Notes under the pieces: generated by a model
Seen by the model: only the letters and a program-made list of their open reading frames with translations
Databases searched by the model: none
What the model was told of the DNA's origin: nothing
Made by a program: the position numbers and the translations under genes
Shown: positions 17,833 through 27,745 of the stretch, piece after piece
Position numbering within the stretch: position 1 is the stretch's first letter
Layout of the letters: each line of letters begins with the position of its first letter
Assembly (NCBI RefSeq): GCF_900465055.1
Contig: NZ_LS483250.1
Location: forward strand, 3,782,001-3,846,000
DNA: 64,000 bases
Reading direction: 5' to 3'
Source of the DNA: Moritella yayanosii
Lineage (GTDB): Bacteria > Pseudomonadota > Gammaproteobacteria > Enterobacterales > Moritellaceae

Positions 17833-18885
17833 ATGACTGAGCAATACATCACTATCGATGGTCGTAAAATTGGTCCTAATTATCGCCCTTATATTATCGC
17901 CGAGTTATCAGCAAACCATAATGGCGATATCAATCGTGCTTTTGCCATTATGGCCGCAGCGAAAGCAGCAGGTGCTGATGCGATAAAATTACAAACCTAT
18001 ACGCAAGATACCATTACTATGGATTGCGATAGTGATGAATTTCAGATCAAAGGTGGTTTGTGGCATGGTCAAAGTTTATATGAGCTGTATAAGGGCGCAC
18101 ATATGCCGTGGGCGTGGCACTCACCTTTATTCGCTAAAGCGAAAGAACTTGATATCACTATTTTCAGCTCACCGTTTGACTTTTCTGCCGTGGATTTATT
18201 AGAAGCGTTGGATGCACCAGCTTATAAGATCGCTTCGTTTGAGGTGATAGATTTACCCTTGATTAAGCGGGTGGCACAAACCGGTAAACCGATGATTATT
18301 TCAACGGGAATGGCGAATAAGGCCGAGATCCAAGACGCGATCACAACAGCAAGAGAAAATGGCTGTGAAGCATTAGTCGTGTTACATTGCGTCAGTGGAT
18401 ATCCGGCCCCAGCAGAGCAATATAACCTGCGTACTATTGCTGATATCAGTCAACGCTTTGATGTACTGTCTGGTTTATCAGATCATACCATTGATAATGC
18501 TACCGCGGTGGTGTCGGTTGCTTTCGGCGCTTGTGTGATTGAAAAACATGTCACTTTAGATCGTAATGGTGGCGGTGCAGATGATAGCTTTTCGCTTGAG
18601 CCAACAGAGCTAGGTCAACTGTGTCGTGATACCCATACCGCTTGGCAAGCGCTAGGCAAAGTGAATTACGAAAGAACAGACGTTGAAAAAGGTAATGTTA
18701 AATTTCGCCGCTCGCTATATGTGGTTCAGGATATTGCCGCCGGTGAGTTACTTACCGCTGATAATGTTCGCAGTATTCGGCCTGGGTTTGGTTTAGCGCC
18801 CAAATATTATGATGAGGTATTAGATAAAACTGCAAAAGTAGCGATAGCGAAAGGTACAGCACTTCGTTTTGCATTAATAAATTAA
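17833..18885 (+). CDS. pseI: Pseudaminic acid synthase
   Basis: A 350-residue NeuB-family enzyme that condenses the 6-deoxy-AltdiNAc sugar with phosphoenolpyruvate to give pseudaminic acid. Motifs include PYIIAELSANHNGD, ADAIKLQTYT, SSPFDFSAVDLLE, YKIASFE, STGMA and LSDHT, with a C-terminal antifreeze-like SAF domain (about 290-350: RRSLYVVQDIAAGE, then SIRPGFGLAP). It completes the pse set; all five activities are present in the window. A 41-base gap separates it from the fusion gene. Confidence 0.93.
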   Translation: MTEQYITIDGRKIGPNYRPYIIAELSANHNGDINRAFAIMAAAKAAGADAIKLQTYTQDTITMDCDSDEFQIKGGLWHGQSLYELYKGAHMPWAWHSPLFAKAKELDITIFSSPFDFSAVDLLEALDAPAYKIASFEVIDLPLIKRVAQTGKPMIISTGMANKAEIQDAITTARENGCEALVVLHCVSGYPAPAEQYNLRTIADISQRFDVLSGLSDHTIDNATAVVSVAFGACVIEKHVTLDRNGGGADDSFSLEPTELGQLCRDTHTAWQALGKVNYERTDVEKGNVKFRRSLYVVQDIAAGELLTADNVRSIRPGFGLAPKYYDEVLDKTAKVAIAKGTALRFALIN

Positions 18886-18917
18886 CGGCTAGGTTAAGTT
18901 GTATAAACGTTGGACTA

Positions 18918-20003
18918 TTAATCCAGTAACGATTCAAAATACTTAATATGCTCATCGACGGTGCGTTCAGCAGTGAATAGCTCGGCTAAACGCTGTTTAC
19001 AAGCCACGGACATAGCCTTAACAACCGCTTCGTTGTTATATAAGTATTCAATTTTTTCGGCAATCGCAGGCGCATCTTTGACTGGTACAACACAGCCATT
19101 AACCCCATCGACCACCACTTCTTTACTGCCACCAGTTACCGTAACAATAGAAGGCACACCATAACCCATGGCTTCCATTACCGCTCTTGGTAAACCTTCA
19201 CCACTGATTGAGGCTTGGACTAAGATATTACACGCGGCCATTAATTCTGGCGCATCGGTACGGTAACCAGTTACGTGGATGCGGTCACCTAATGGCGAGT
19301 TTTTGATTGCGCTGAGGTAAGGTTCTTTCTCCATACCTGAGCCAACGAGTAGCAGGTGGAAATTGTCTAAATGAGCAACCTTGTTGACCGCTTCAAGTAA
19401 TACCGACAAGCCTTTGGTTGGTCTGACATTCGCGACGGCAATGGCAACGAAAGCACCTTCGGGTATACCAAATTCACTAAGATCACCGGGTTTAGATTGA
19501 TACCAAGCCAGATCATGACCTTTATAAATAGTCACGACCTTATCTTTGTTTTTCCATACTTGCGCTTGAATATCTTCGGTTACCGCATTAGATACACAAA
19601 TGATACCGTCAACGCGAGGGTGTAAATGGGTTAAGTAAGCACTTGGATCATGGCGATACAGACCACCTGTGGTACCACGGTAGTTGACCATTTTTACCGG
19701 AAAACCAATACACGCAAATGCGGCGTTTGGAATGGTTTTAGAATTTAATGCATACACAATATCGTAATCACCGGTTCGTAACTCTGCTCTGATCATTTTT
19801 ATGGTAGCTAGACAGATTTTCTTGGTTGGGTATTGTTCAATTACCTTGATACCGAGATCTTCTAAGATGGGCGTATATGCAGAATCTGGTCGGGTAAATA
19901 CAGTCAGTTTATGACCCTTATTCGCAAGTCCTATGGTGATCATTACCTCTGGTCGAATTGCGTTTGAAGTCTTGAGGTAGTCACCCACAACCAAAATTTT
20001 CAT
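18918..20003 (-). CDS. Family 4 GT-B glycosyltransferase
   Basis: A 361-residue retaining glycosyltransferase with two Rossmann halves: N-terminal KILVVGDYLKTSNAIRPEV and the C-terminal nucleotide-sugar site with ANVRPTKGLSVLLEA, LLVGSGMEKE, HVTGYRTDAPELMAA and the E-x7-E-like GEGLPRAVMEAMGYGVP. It converges on pseI. A role in assembling the same surface glycan is likely, but donor and acceptor are unknown. Confidence 0.85.
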   Translation of the reverse strand: MKILVVGDYLKTSNAIRPEVMITIGLANKGHKLTVFTRPDSAYTPILEDLGIKVIEQYPTKKICLATIKMIRAELRTGDYDIVYALNSKTIPNAAFACIGFPVKMVNYRGTTGGLYRHDPSAYLTHLHPRVDGIICVSNAVTEDIQAQVWKNKDKVVTIYKGHDLAWYQSKPGDLSEFGIPEGAFVAIAVANVRPTKGLSVLLEAVNKVAHLDNFHLLLVGSGMEKEPYLSAIKNSPLGDRIHVTGYRTDAPELMAACNILVQASISGEGLPRAVMEAMGYGVPSIVTVTGGSKEVVVDGVNGCVVPVKDAPAIAEKIEYLYNNEAVVKAMSVACKQRLAELFTAERTVDEHIKYFESLLD

Positions 20004-20202
20004 ATACTGCCTTATTAAATAGAGATTAAAAAATTAAGTCAGTGATAATAACATATAGTCTATTAACACAGATACAGTCACAAGTAGAATTCATCCTGAA
20101 TTCATAATTGCAGCATCCAAGGTGATCTTGTTTGACTATAAGTATTATTTTACTGTTAGAATACAAGAATCTATTATTTCCACCCATCATCAGGTCAACA
20201 CC

Positions 20203-21369
20203 ATGAACATTACCATTGCTGGTACAGGTTACGTTGGATTATCAAATGCAGTGTTATTAGCACAGCATAATAGCGTGATTGCATTAGACATTATTGCCGA
20301 AAAAGTGGCTCTTATTAACAACAAAAAATCGCCTATCTCTGATACTGAAATTGAAGATTTCCTCGCTAATAAAGCACTTGATCTTATCGCGACCACTGAC
20401 AAGCAATTTGCTTATGCCAATGCTGATTATGTGATTATTGCGACACCGACCGATTATGATGTGGTGAATAATTATTTTGATACCAAATCAGTAGAAGCGG
20501 TAATTAAGGATGTGATGGCGATTAACCCGAGTGCGGTGATAGTGATCAAATCGACGGTACCGGTTGGTTATACCAAAGAAGTCAAACAACGTCTGGGTTG
20601 CGATAACATTTTATTCTCACCTGAATTTTTACGTGAGGGTAGTGCGTTATACGATAATTTACACCCATCGCGTATTATTGTCGGTGAACAGTCTAAGCGT
20701 GCCGAAGTCTTTGCTGGCTTGTTAATGCAAGGCGCGATTAAAACCGATATTGAGGTATTGTTTACCGATTCAACCGAAGCCGAAGCGGTTAAACTTTTTT
20801 CTAATACGTATCTGGCGATGCGGGTGGCTTATTTCAATGAACTGGATAGCTACGCCGAAACCCATGGTTTAGATACCCGTCAGATCATTCAGGGGGTAGG
20901 TTTAGATCCGCGTATTGGCAATCATTATAACAACCCATCGTTTGGTTATGGCGGTTATTGCTTACCGAAAGATACCAAACAATTACGCGCCAACTATAAA
21001 AATGTACCGAACAGCTTAATTAGCGCCATTGTTGATGCTAACTCGACACGTAAAGATCATATCGCGGATGCTATTATTGCCAGAAACCCGCAAGTGGTGG
21101 GTATTTATCGTCTGATTATGAAGTCGGGCTCAGATAACTTCCGTGCCTCATCAATTCAAGGCATCATGAAACGCATTAAAGCCAAAGGCATTAAGGTTGT
21201 GGTGTATGAACCTGTCCTGACTGAGCGTGAATTCTTTAAATCGCCGGTGCTTACCGACCTCAATGAATTTAAAGCCCTTGCAGATGTCATTGTATCGAAT
21301 CGTTTAGCGGACGATTTGCTTGACGTCGCTGACAAAGTTTATACTCGTGACTTATTTGGTAATGATTAG
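20203..21369 (+). CDS. ugd: UDP-glucose 6-dehydrogenase
   Basis: A 388-residue NAD-dependent enzyme that oxidises UDP-glucose to UDP-glucuronate. It shows the Rossmann [15 protein letters not shown], the middle [18 protein letters not shown], the catalytic Cys in [14 protein letters not shown] and the C-terminal nucleotide domain. I start at the ATG at 20203, since GTGYVGLS must lie near the N-terminus; an open frame continues upstream to 20122 without family resemblance. It is followed by a UDP-glucuronate epimerase and galU, giving a three-gene route from glucose-1-phosphate to uronic acid sugars. Confidence 0.93.
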   Translation: MNITIAGTGYVGLSNAVLLAQHNSVIALDIIAEKVALINNKKSPISDTEIEDFLANKALDLIATTDKQFAYANADYVIIATPTDYDVVNNYFDTKSVEAVIKDVMAINPSAVIVIKSTVPVGYTKEVKQRLGCDNILFSPEFLREGSALYDNLHPSRIIVGEQSKRAEVFAGLLMQGAIKTDIEVLFTDSTEAEAVKLFSNTYLAMRVAYFNELDSYAETHGLDTRQIIQGVGLDPRIGNHYNNPSFGYGGYCLPKDTKQLRANYKNVPNSLISAIVDANSTRKDHIADAIIARNPQVVGIYRLIMKSGSDNFRASSIQGIMKRIKAKGIKVVVYEPVLTEREFFKSPVLTDLNEFKALADVIVSNRLADDLLDVADKVYTRDLFGND

Positions 21370-21425
21370 GTTCTTACTATATTAATAAAGTGAAAGTATA
21401 ATTTATAAATATAAGTGAAAGATAA

Positions 21426-22433
21426 ATGAAATATTTAATTACTGGCGCGGCAGGTTTCATTGGCTCGCGCTGTGCAGAGTTACTATGTCAACAAGGTCAT
21501 CAGGTTATCGGTGTTGATAATTTAAATGATTATTACGATGTGAATTTAAAACACGCACGTTTAGCGAATACAAAAAAATCAACGCTATTTACCTTTATTG
21601 AACTCGATCTTGCCGATCGTGACGGTGTCGCGACGTTATTTGCCGAGCAGCAATTTGATCGCGTTATTCACCTTGCCGCACAAGCGGGCGTACGTTATTC
21701 CATTGATAATCCAATGGCGTATGCAGATAGCAACTTAACTGGTTTCTTAACCGTGTTAGAAGGTTGTCGTCATAACAAAGTGAAGCACTTAGTGTATGCC
21801 TCATCTAGCTCGGTTTATGGTTTAAATAACAACACCCCATTTAGTACCAGTGACAGTGTTGACCATCCAATTTCGTTATACGCCGCATCAAAAAAATCCA
21901 ATGAATTGATGGCGCATACCTATTCCCATTTATATGGCGTACCGACCACAGGTCTACGCTTCTTTACTGTGTATGGTCCTTGGGGTCGCCCAGACATGGC
22001 ATTATTTAAGTTTACCAAGGCGATCATTGCGGGTGACACTATCGATGTTTATAACAACGGTGACATGTTACGCGACTTTACCTATATCGATGATATCGTG
22101 GCTGGGGTATTGCAAATTCAAGATGTCATACCAACCCCAGATGCGGATTGGAAAGTTGAAACCGGCAGCCCGGCAACCAGTAGTGCGCCTTATCGTATTT
22201 ACAATATAGGTCATGGTAGTCCGGTTAAATTAATGGATTACATTGAAGCACTGGAAGATTCGTTAGGTATTAAAGCTAAGAAGAACTTTATGCCAATGCA
22301 GCCAGGCGATGTTTATGCGACTTATGCCGATACTCAAGATTTATTTGCCGTTACTGGTTACACTGCAAAAGTGAAGGTTAAAGAAGGGGTTAAAGCCTTT
22401 GTTGACTGGTATCGCGACTTTTATAACGTGTAA
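21426..22433 (+). CDS. UDP-glucuronate 4-epimerase
   Basis: A 335-residue extended short-chain dehydrogenase: GAAGFIGSRCAELL at the start, HLAAQAGVRYSIDNP (diagnostic for the uronate-epimerase branch, as in LspL/Cap1J), SSSSVYGLN, YAASKKSNE and FTVYGPWGRPDMA. It should interconvert UDP-glucuronate and UDP-galacturonate in the cytosol. It lies directly after ugd, whose product is its substrate. Confidence 0.9.
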   Translation: MKYLITGAAGFIGSRCAELLCQQGHQVIGVDNLNDYYDVNLKHARLANTKKSTLFTFIELDLADRDGVATLFAEQQFDRVIHLAAQAGVRYSIDNPMAYADSNLTGFLTVLEGCRHNKVKHLVYASSSSVYGLNNNTPFSTSDSVDHPISLYAASKKSNELMAHTYSHLYGVPTTGLRFFTVYGPWGRPDMALFKFTKAIIAGDTIDVYNNGDMLRDFTYIDDIVAGVLQIQDVIPTPDADWKVETGSPATSSAPYRIYNIGHGSPVKLMDYIEALEDSLGIKAKKNFMPMQPGDVYATYADTQDLFAVTGYTAKVKVKEGVKAFVDWYRDFYNV

Positions 22434-22484
22434 AATGCACTGTATATAAAAAATACTGTATATAAGTACAAAAAGGATAAGACG

Positions 22485-23384
22485 TTGAAGCAAACTAAAA
22501 TAACGAAAGCGGTCATTCCCGTTGCTGGTTTAGGTACGCGTATGTTACCGGCCACTAAAGCGATTCCAAAAGAGATGTTACCAGTGGCTGATAAACCACT
22601 GATCCAATATATCGTCAATGAATGTGCCGCTGCCGGTATTACCGAGATTGTGCTGGTTACGCATGCCTCTAAAAATGCCATTGAGAACCATTTTGATACC
22701 TCGTTTGAATTAGAATCAACACTAGAAAAACGGGTTAAACGTCAGTTATTAGCGGAAGTACAAGCGATTGCCCCCAAAGGCGTGACCATTATGCACATTC
22801 GCCAAGGCGTCGCTAAAGGTTTAGGCCATGCAGTATTGTGTGCAAAACCCATTATTGGTGATGAACCGTTTGCGGTGGTATTACCTGATGTACTGATGGA
22901 TGAAGTCAGTGCCGATCTAAAAACTGAAAATTTAGCCAGCATGATGCGGCGCTTTGATGAAACCGGTTTTAGCCAGATCATGGTTGAACCTGTGCCAATG
23001 CACTTAGTGTCTGGTTACGGTGTGGCTGATTGTGGTGGCGTTGAGCTTAGCGCTGGCGAATCGACACCTATGACGGCTGTTATTGAAAAACCAGCACAAG
23101 ATAAAGCACCGTCTAATTTAGCGATTGCCGGACGCTATGTTTTACCCGCTGCAATTTGGGACTTGCTAGAACGTACAGCACCTGGCGCAGATGATGAGAT
23201 CCAGTTAACGGATGCTATTGATGATTTAATGAAATTAGAAACTGTGGAAGCTTTCCATATTAGCGGCAAGTTACATGACTGTGGTTCAAAGTTAGGTTAC
23301 ATGAAAGCATTCATTGAGTATGGCTTGCGTCACCCTGAAGTAGGCGCTGATCTACAAGAATTTATTCGTGGTTTGAAGCTATAA
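22485..23384 (+). CDS. galU: UTP-glucose-1-phosphate uridylyltransferase
   Basis: A 299-residue nucleotidyltransferase making UDP-glucose, the precursor for galE and ugd products. The signature [21 protein letters not shown] is at the N-terminus (residues 11-31, condensed), with later VEKP-type and [13 protein letters not shown] motifs. The start is a TTG at 22485 with AAGGA eight bases before; no ATG fits. It is unlike the relic at 1462 in subtype. It may belong to the ugd-epimerase operon. Confidence 0.93.
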   Translation: MKQTKITKAVIPVAGLGTRMLPATKAIPKEMLPVADKPLIQYIVNECAAAGITEIVLVTHASKNAIENHFDTSFELESTLEKRVKRQLLAEVQAIAPKGVTIMHIRQGVAKGLGHAVLCAKPIIGDEPFAVVLPDVLMDEVSADLKTENLASMMRRFDETGFSQIMVEPVPMHLVSGYGVADCGGVELSAGESTPMTAVIEKPAQDKAPSNLAIAGRYVLPAAIWDLLERTAPGADDEIQLTDAIDDLMKLETVEAFHISGKLHDCGSKLGYMKAFIEYGLRHPEVGADLQEFIRGLKL

Positions 23385-23411
23385 CGGATCGAAGAGTACC
23401 CCACCCTCACT

Positions 23412-23463
23412 CTCCCCTTCAAAAAGGGAGGGAATAAGAGCAGAGTGCGGATCGCTCTGCTCT
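23412..23463. terminator. Convergent terminator region between galU and torD
   Basis: Two hairpins lie in the short convergent gap. The first is CTCCC...GGGAG at 23412-23430. The second has perfect nine-base arms AGAGCAGAG (23437-23445) and CTCTGCTCT (23455-23463) with a nine-base loop. Neither has a long T run, so they may act from either side with weak efficiency. Stems are seen directly; function is inferred from position. Confidence 0.55.
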
Positions 23464-23468
23464 AAACC

Positions 23469-24122
23469 TTAATCTAACTCGGTCTCTAACCAATCCGAAT
23501 CTAACTGCGCGTATGCGAATAGCAGTGCCACTACCGCCGCATAAAAACCAAATTTATCACAGGCTTTCACTTTCATTTCAAAATCACCTAACCAGTTAAG
23601 TAAGTGCGTTTGTAAGAAATTGTGCTGTAGTGCAAAGCTAGCGCGGATCGCGTCTTCTGATTCAGCATTTAAGGTTTTTAAGATCAAGTTACCCATGAAA
23701 TCTAACTGAATAGCAATGTGGTCAGCTGGCTCGCTGTATTTGTCATTGATATTGATGTTGTGCTCATCTAACAACGCGGTCATCTGTTGATACGCGTCTT
23801 GCATCAAGTGACCATTTGCGCTGGTAAATACTGACTCATACGGTGGCGCGGATGATGCACTGTTACCTAAGAATACTTGGGCATAATCGGCACATAATTC
23901 TAAACGCGCATCGTTACGTAAATTTGCAGCGGCTAATGCACTGATCAACTTCTCCACTGGCGCTGTTAACGCTGGTGTTACGGCTAACCCTTGTAAGAAA
24001 GCTTGGATCTCGGCGGACTGGTATTTATCCAGCTGTTCGTCCGATAACTCTGTTGCTAATGTGGTTGAAAGCCACCAGTAGATCTCTGAGCGGGTCTGGC
24101 ATAGTTGGGTTAGTTCATCCAT
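23469..24122 (-). CDS. torD: TorD-family molybdoenzyme chaperone
   Basis: A 217-residue all-helical cytosolic chaperone of the TorD/DmsD family, which binds twin-arginine signal peptides and helps insert the molybdenum cofactor in TMAO or DMSO reductase-type enzymes. The diagnostic EPADHIAIQLDFM (E-P-x-D-H) lies at about residue 140. I start at the ATG at 24122, with GGAG six bases before. No torA or dmsA partner is within the window, so the client enzyme must be encoded elsewhere. TorD is the best but not the only family name. Confidence 0.82.
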   Translation of the reverse strand: MDELTQLCQTRSEIYWWLSTTLATELSDEQLDKYQSAEIQAFLQGLAVTPALTAPVEKLISALAAANLRNDARLELCADYAQVFLGNSASSAPPYESVFTSANGHLMQDAYQQMTALLDEHNININDKYSEPADHIAIQLDFMGNLILKTLNAESEDAIRASFALQHNFLQTHLLNWLGDFEMKVKACDKFGFYAAVVALLFAYAQLDSDWLETELD

Positions 24123-24358
24123 TGTGTTCTCCAAAGGGTGAGGGGGGCTAGTGTAAATGCTGTAATGGTGGCGCATTATAGCGAATAAATTGAACCTAGG
24201 AGTCAGTTTTGATCAAAGTTAATTTAAAATGCAGTCTTTTCACGCAAAATTGAAATTTTCTCAAGTCTTTCTTATAGGAAGTTACTAACACTCGCGTTAC
24301 AATATGGCCGAAATTTAGTTTCAAACCAACTTGTATTATCTCAATCAGGAGAAAACGG

Positions 24359-25612
24359 ATGTTTACACGTGATATGAATATAGCTGACTATGATGCAGAA
24401 TTATGGGCAGCAATGACACAAGAAGTAACTCGTCAGGAAGATCATATCGAGCTTATTGCTTCAGAGAACTATACAAGCCCACGCGTAATGGAAGCTCAAG
24501 GCTCTCAGCTTACTAACAAGTATGCCGAAGGCTACCCAGGCAAACGCTACTATGGCGGTTGTGAGTATGTTGATATTGCTGAGTCTTTAGCAATTAAACG
24601 TGCTAAGCAATTGTTTGGTGCTGATTATGCGAATGTACAACCACACTCTGGTTCACAAGCCAATGCAGCTGTTTATATGGCATTAGTTAAACCGGGTGAT
24701 ACTGTACTAGGCATGAGCCTTGCTCATGGTGGTCACTTAACACACGGTGCAAGCGTAAGCTTTTCGGGTAAAATCTACAATTCTGTTCAGTACGGCATCA
24801 ACCCTGAAACGGGTGAACTTGATTACGCTGAAGTTGAAGCGTTAGCAATTGAACATCAACCAAAAATGATTGTTGCTGGTTTCTCGGCATACTCGGGTAT
24901 TGTTGATTGGGCTAAATTCCGTGAAATCGCTGATAAAGTAGGTGCTTACCTATTCGTTGATATGGCGCACGTTGCCGGCCTAGTTGCTGTTGGTCTGTAT
25001 CCAAACCCAATAAAACATGCACACGTTGTCACTACCACGACGCATAAAACATTAGGTGGTCCACGTGGTGGCCTTATTCTTGCGCAAGCAGACGAAGCGA
25101 TTGAGAAAAAATTAAACTCAGCAATCTTCCCCGGTGGCCAAGGTGGTCCTTTAATGCACGTTATCGCGGCGAAAGCGGTTGCATTTAAAGAAGCGATGGA
25201 ACCAGAATTTGCGGTTTACCAACAAAATGTACTCGATTGTGCGAAAAGCATGGTTGCAGTATTACAACAACGTGGTTTCAAGATCGTCTCAAACGGTACT
25301 GAAAATCACCTGTTCTTAGTTGATCTGATTGGCAAAGAATACTCAGGTAAAGACGCCGATGCGGCACTGGGTAATGCACATATCACCGTAAACAAAAACT
25401 CGGTACCTAACGATCCGCGTTCACCATTTGTTACCTCTGGTCTACGTATCGGTACGCCTGCACTTGCTCGCCGTGGTATCCCAGCTGATAAAGCGGCTAC
25501 ACTTGCAGGTTGGATGTGTGACATCTTAGATAATATCGGTAATGAAGACGTAGCTGCCACGGTACGTGCTAACGTCAAAGCGCTATGTGCTGACTATCCA
25601 GTTTATAAATAG
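24359..25612 (+). CDS. glyA: Serine hydroxymethyltransferase
   Basis: A PLP enzyme of 417 residues converting serine and tetrahydrofolate to glycine and methylene-tetrahydrofolate. The motifs are textbook: [42 protein letters not shown], and the Schiff-base lysine in [20 protein letters not shown] precedes the ATG. A single gene with its own terminator downstream. Confidence 0.97.
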   Translation: MFTRDMNIADYDAELWAAMTQEVTRQEDHIELIASENYTSPRVMEAQGSQLTNKYAEGYPGKRYYGGCEYVDIAESLAIKRAKQLFGADYANVQPHSGSQANAAVYMALVKPGDTVLGMSLAHGGHLTHGASVSFSGKIYNSVQYGINPETGELDYAEVEALAIEHQPKMIVAGFSAYSGIVDWAKFREIADKVGAYLFVDMAHVAGLVAVGLYPNPIKHAHVVTTTTHKTLGGPRGGLILAQADEAIEKKLNSAIFPGGQGGPLMHVIAAKAVAFKEAMEPEFAVYQQNVLDCAKSMVAVLQQRGFKIVSNGTENHLFLVDLIGKEYSGKDADAALGNAHITVNKNSVPNDPRSPFVTSGLRIGTPALARRGIPADKAATLAGWMCDILDNIGNEDVAATVRANVKALCADYPVYK

Positions 25613-25679
25613 CCCGTTTATAAATAGAAATAGGCTGTATACAAATAATTAAATGTGTAGAAATATTGATTATTGTGTT

Positions 25680-25737
25680 AACCGTAAATGCTACTGAACT
25701 GGAATGAATATTTTAAGTTGGTCATTTACGGTTTTTT
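25680..25737 (+). terminator. Rho-independent terminator after glyA
   Basis: Arms AACCGTAAATG (25680-25690) and CATTTACGGTT (25723-25733) pair over eleven bases, followed by a run of T. The 32-base loop is long but the stem and T-tract fit transcription termination of glyA. Confidence 0.65.
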
Positions 25738-25843
25738 GATGCTTAACAATCAATGCTGTTACCATACCTAATACCACCTCATACCTTAAATCATGCTATT
25801 TTCATGCTTTGCTATTGCCTCAAGATCATATGATCAGCCGTTA

Positions 25844-25892
25844 TATACCCAAGCAAGTTGCGGATAAAACATCGTGAAGTAGTTTGGGTATA
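25844..25892 (+). repeat. Dispersed 49-bp intergenic repeat, copy 1
   Basis: Arms TATACCCAAG (25844-25853) and TTTGGGTATA (25883-25892) separated by 29 bases. The same arm spacing recurs at 32013 and 40019. It lies in the otherwise featureless 320-base gap between glyA and a small lipoprotein gene, beyond the glyA terminator. Confidence 0.7.
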
Positions 25893-25936
25893 ACGACCGG
25901 CTGTTAATCTAGTTTCATAGACCAAGGATGGAAAAT

Positions 25937-26119
25937 ATGATGAATAAATCGCTACTGATAAATGTGCCAACAATAATACCATCGCAACGAGCTAAAAGAA
26001 TGTGCATGGCAGTATTTGCGGTGGTGGTAAGTGGCTGTAGCTCTGTTGACGTATTAACTAAAACTGAAAATACAGAACTAACTAATCGTTATTCTGATGT
26101 ATGGTACACTTATATTTAA
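25937..26119 (+). CDS. Small putative lipoprotein
   Basis: A 60-residue protein with a hydrophobic stretch MAVFAVVVSGCSS ending in a lipobox-like SGC, so it is likely processed by signal peptidase II and anchored in a membrane. The charged N-terminal region before this stretch is unusually long (about 24 residues). The mature part is only about 25 residues. AAGGA lies eight bases before the chosen ATG. Function unknown; it precedes a DUF4124-type protein with which it may be co-transcribed. Confidence 0.5.
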   Translation: MMNKSLLINVPTIIPSQRAKRMCMAVFAVVVSGCSSVDVLTKTENTELTNRYSDVWYTYI

Positions 26120-26214
26120 CTGCTCTTAACGTTTTAGTGATCTTGAATATGGATACATAAATACTGGGGACGGAATGCTCAAGTTTAAGCAATGGATAGG
26201 GTGAGGTATAAGGG

Positions 26215-27099
26215 ATGATGCTGAATTCAAAAGGTAATTATAAGCGTTTATTATGCGCGTTAGTATGTGGCTCGATGAGTTTGTCAACATTTGCTAAAGT
26301 ATATAGTTGGCGCGATGCCGATAATGCGATGCATTATAGTCAATTCCCACGTCAAATCGTGGAAAAAAATGCGGCGCAAAGTCGAGCGAGTCGTAAATAC
26401 GCGGATATGAATGATGTTGTCAACAATTTATCGCCAACCAAAAAAGTAAGTAATGTGCTGGATGGTCTTGACGATATTATTGCAAATGCCCACGCTGAGC
26501 GTAAAATTGACAAGGTACTTACGCGTCGAGATCCTCAGTTGGTGTTGATTGAACAAGCTGCTGTATTGAAACCTAGAAAGCTAAAACCTGAACTATTAAC
26601 ACCAGTCGTTGCATCTCGCTTGATAGCGACTGTGTCGCGTAAGGCACAAGCACCCCCCTACAACGCTTTCCTCGCTGGGATTAAAAAGAAATTAAATCGT
26701 CACAATGCAACGCATATCATTGCTGACCGCGTGCGCTTTGCGCGCCAACATAAATTGTTGGTGGAGATACCCGGTACCGCTCCTGTAGCGGCATTAGTTA
26801 AATCTAATACTGATATTAATGCTCGGCGTCATCGACCCTCGACAGTGAAAAATAAAGCGTTAATACAGGGTGCTGAGCAGATTAAAGCGATTGAAAATGC
26901 AATTAGCAGCCGTAGTCAATCAAACAAAATAACAGCGCCATCAATAAAGCAAGTTAACTCGGCGTTAATGCTAAGTCGATTAAGCTATAATCACAAGGCG
27001 CGGTTACCATTATTGGGTGCGGGAACCAACCAACTTGCTCGGCAAGGTATTGCAGCTTCAAGTCAGTTTGTCAATGACGTGAACCGTAACGCTGAGTAA
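26215..27099 (+). CDS. Secreted protein with DUF4124-like N-terminal domain
   Basis: A 294-residue protein with a signal peptide (cleavage probably after STFA near residue 27) followed by KVYSWRDADNAMHYSQFP, the pattern of the small DUF4124 domain (VYxWxDxxGxxHYS). The remainder is basic, rich in Lys, Arg and Ala, with no recognised domain. It is presumably periplasmic or outer-membrane associated. It precedes nrdR in the same direction with a gap of 174 bases. Function unknown. Confidence 0.65.
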   Translation: MMLNSKGNYKRLLCALVCGSMSLSTFAKVYSWRDADNAMHYSQFPRQIVEKNAAQSRASRKYADMNDVVNNLSPTKKVSNVLDGLDDIIANAHAERKIDKVLTRRDPQLVLIEQAAVLKPRKLKPELLTPVVASRLIATVSRKAQAPPYNAFLAGIKKKLNRHNATHIIADRVRFARQHKLLVEIPGTAPVAALVKSNTDINARRHRPSTVKNKALIQGAEQIKAIENAISSRSQSNKITAPSIKQVNSALMLSRLSYNHKARLPLLGAGTNQLARQGIAASSQFVNDVNRNAE

Positions 27100-27273
27100 G
27101 CGTGAGATAAATTTAGGTCGGTTTTTATCTCATTAAAATAGCGTTCGAAAACCGACTGATTATTCAACAATTAGTTAATTTATTTATTAATTCCACGAAA
27201 TTAGCTGCACTTTTCTGTACCCGCCTGCTGTTTAACGATAAACTTAGAATAATATTATTCAATAGGATTGTTT

Positions 27274-27723
27274 ATGTTCTGTCCATTTTGTTCAGCGACT
27301 GAAACTAAAGTTATCGACTCTCGTCTTGTGGCTGAAGGCCATCAGGTGCGTCGCCGCCGTGAGTGTGCGAAATGTCATGAACGTTATACTACCTTTGAAA
27401 CTGCCGAGTTAGTGATGCCACGCATCATTAAAACCGATGATACACGTGAACCTTTTAACGAAGATAAACTCATTAGTGGTATTTATCGTGCGTTAGAAAA
27501 ACGTCCGGTTGCCGCAGAGCAGATTGAACTGGGTATTAATCAGATCAAATCAACTTTAAGAGCCACTGGTGAGCGTGAAATAGAATCAAGTTTTGTGGGT
27601 GAACTGGTGATGGACGTATTGAAAAAGCTCGATAAAGTCGCTTATGTACGGTTCGCTTCTGTTTATCGTTCTTTTGAAGATGTAAAAGAATTTAATGAAG
27701 AAATCGCCAAACTCGACAAATAA
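27274..27723 (+). CDS. nrdR: Transcriptional repressor NrdR
   Basis: A 149-residue zinc-ribbon and ATP-cone protein that senses dATP/ATP and represses ribonucleotide reductase operons. The zinc ribbon is [17 protein letters not shown] with CAKCHERY; the ATP-cone follows from about residue 49 ([18 protein letters not shown]). I start at the ATG at 27274 with AGGA six bases before; a TTG six bases earlier is less likely. nrdR upstream of ribD is a common arrangement in gammaproteobacteria. Confidence 0.95.
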   Translation: MFCPFCSATETKVIDSRLVAEGHQVRRRRECAKCHERYTTFETAELVMPRIIKTDDTREPFNEDKLISGIYRALEKRPVAAEQIELGINQIKSTLRATGEREIESSFVGELVMDVLKKLDKVAYVRFASVYRSFEDVKEFNEEIAKLDK

Positions 27724-27745
27724 TCCGTTATCTGAGCCCTCATTG

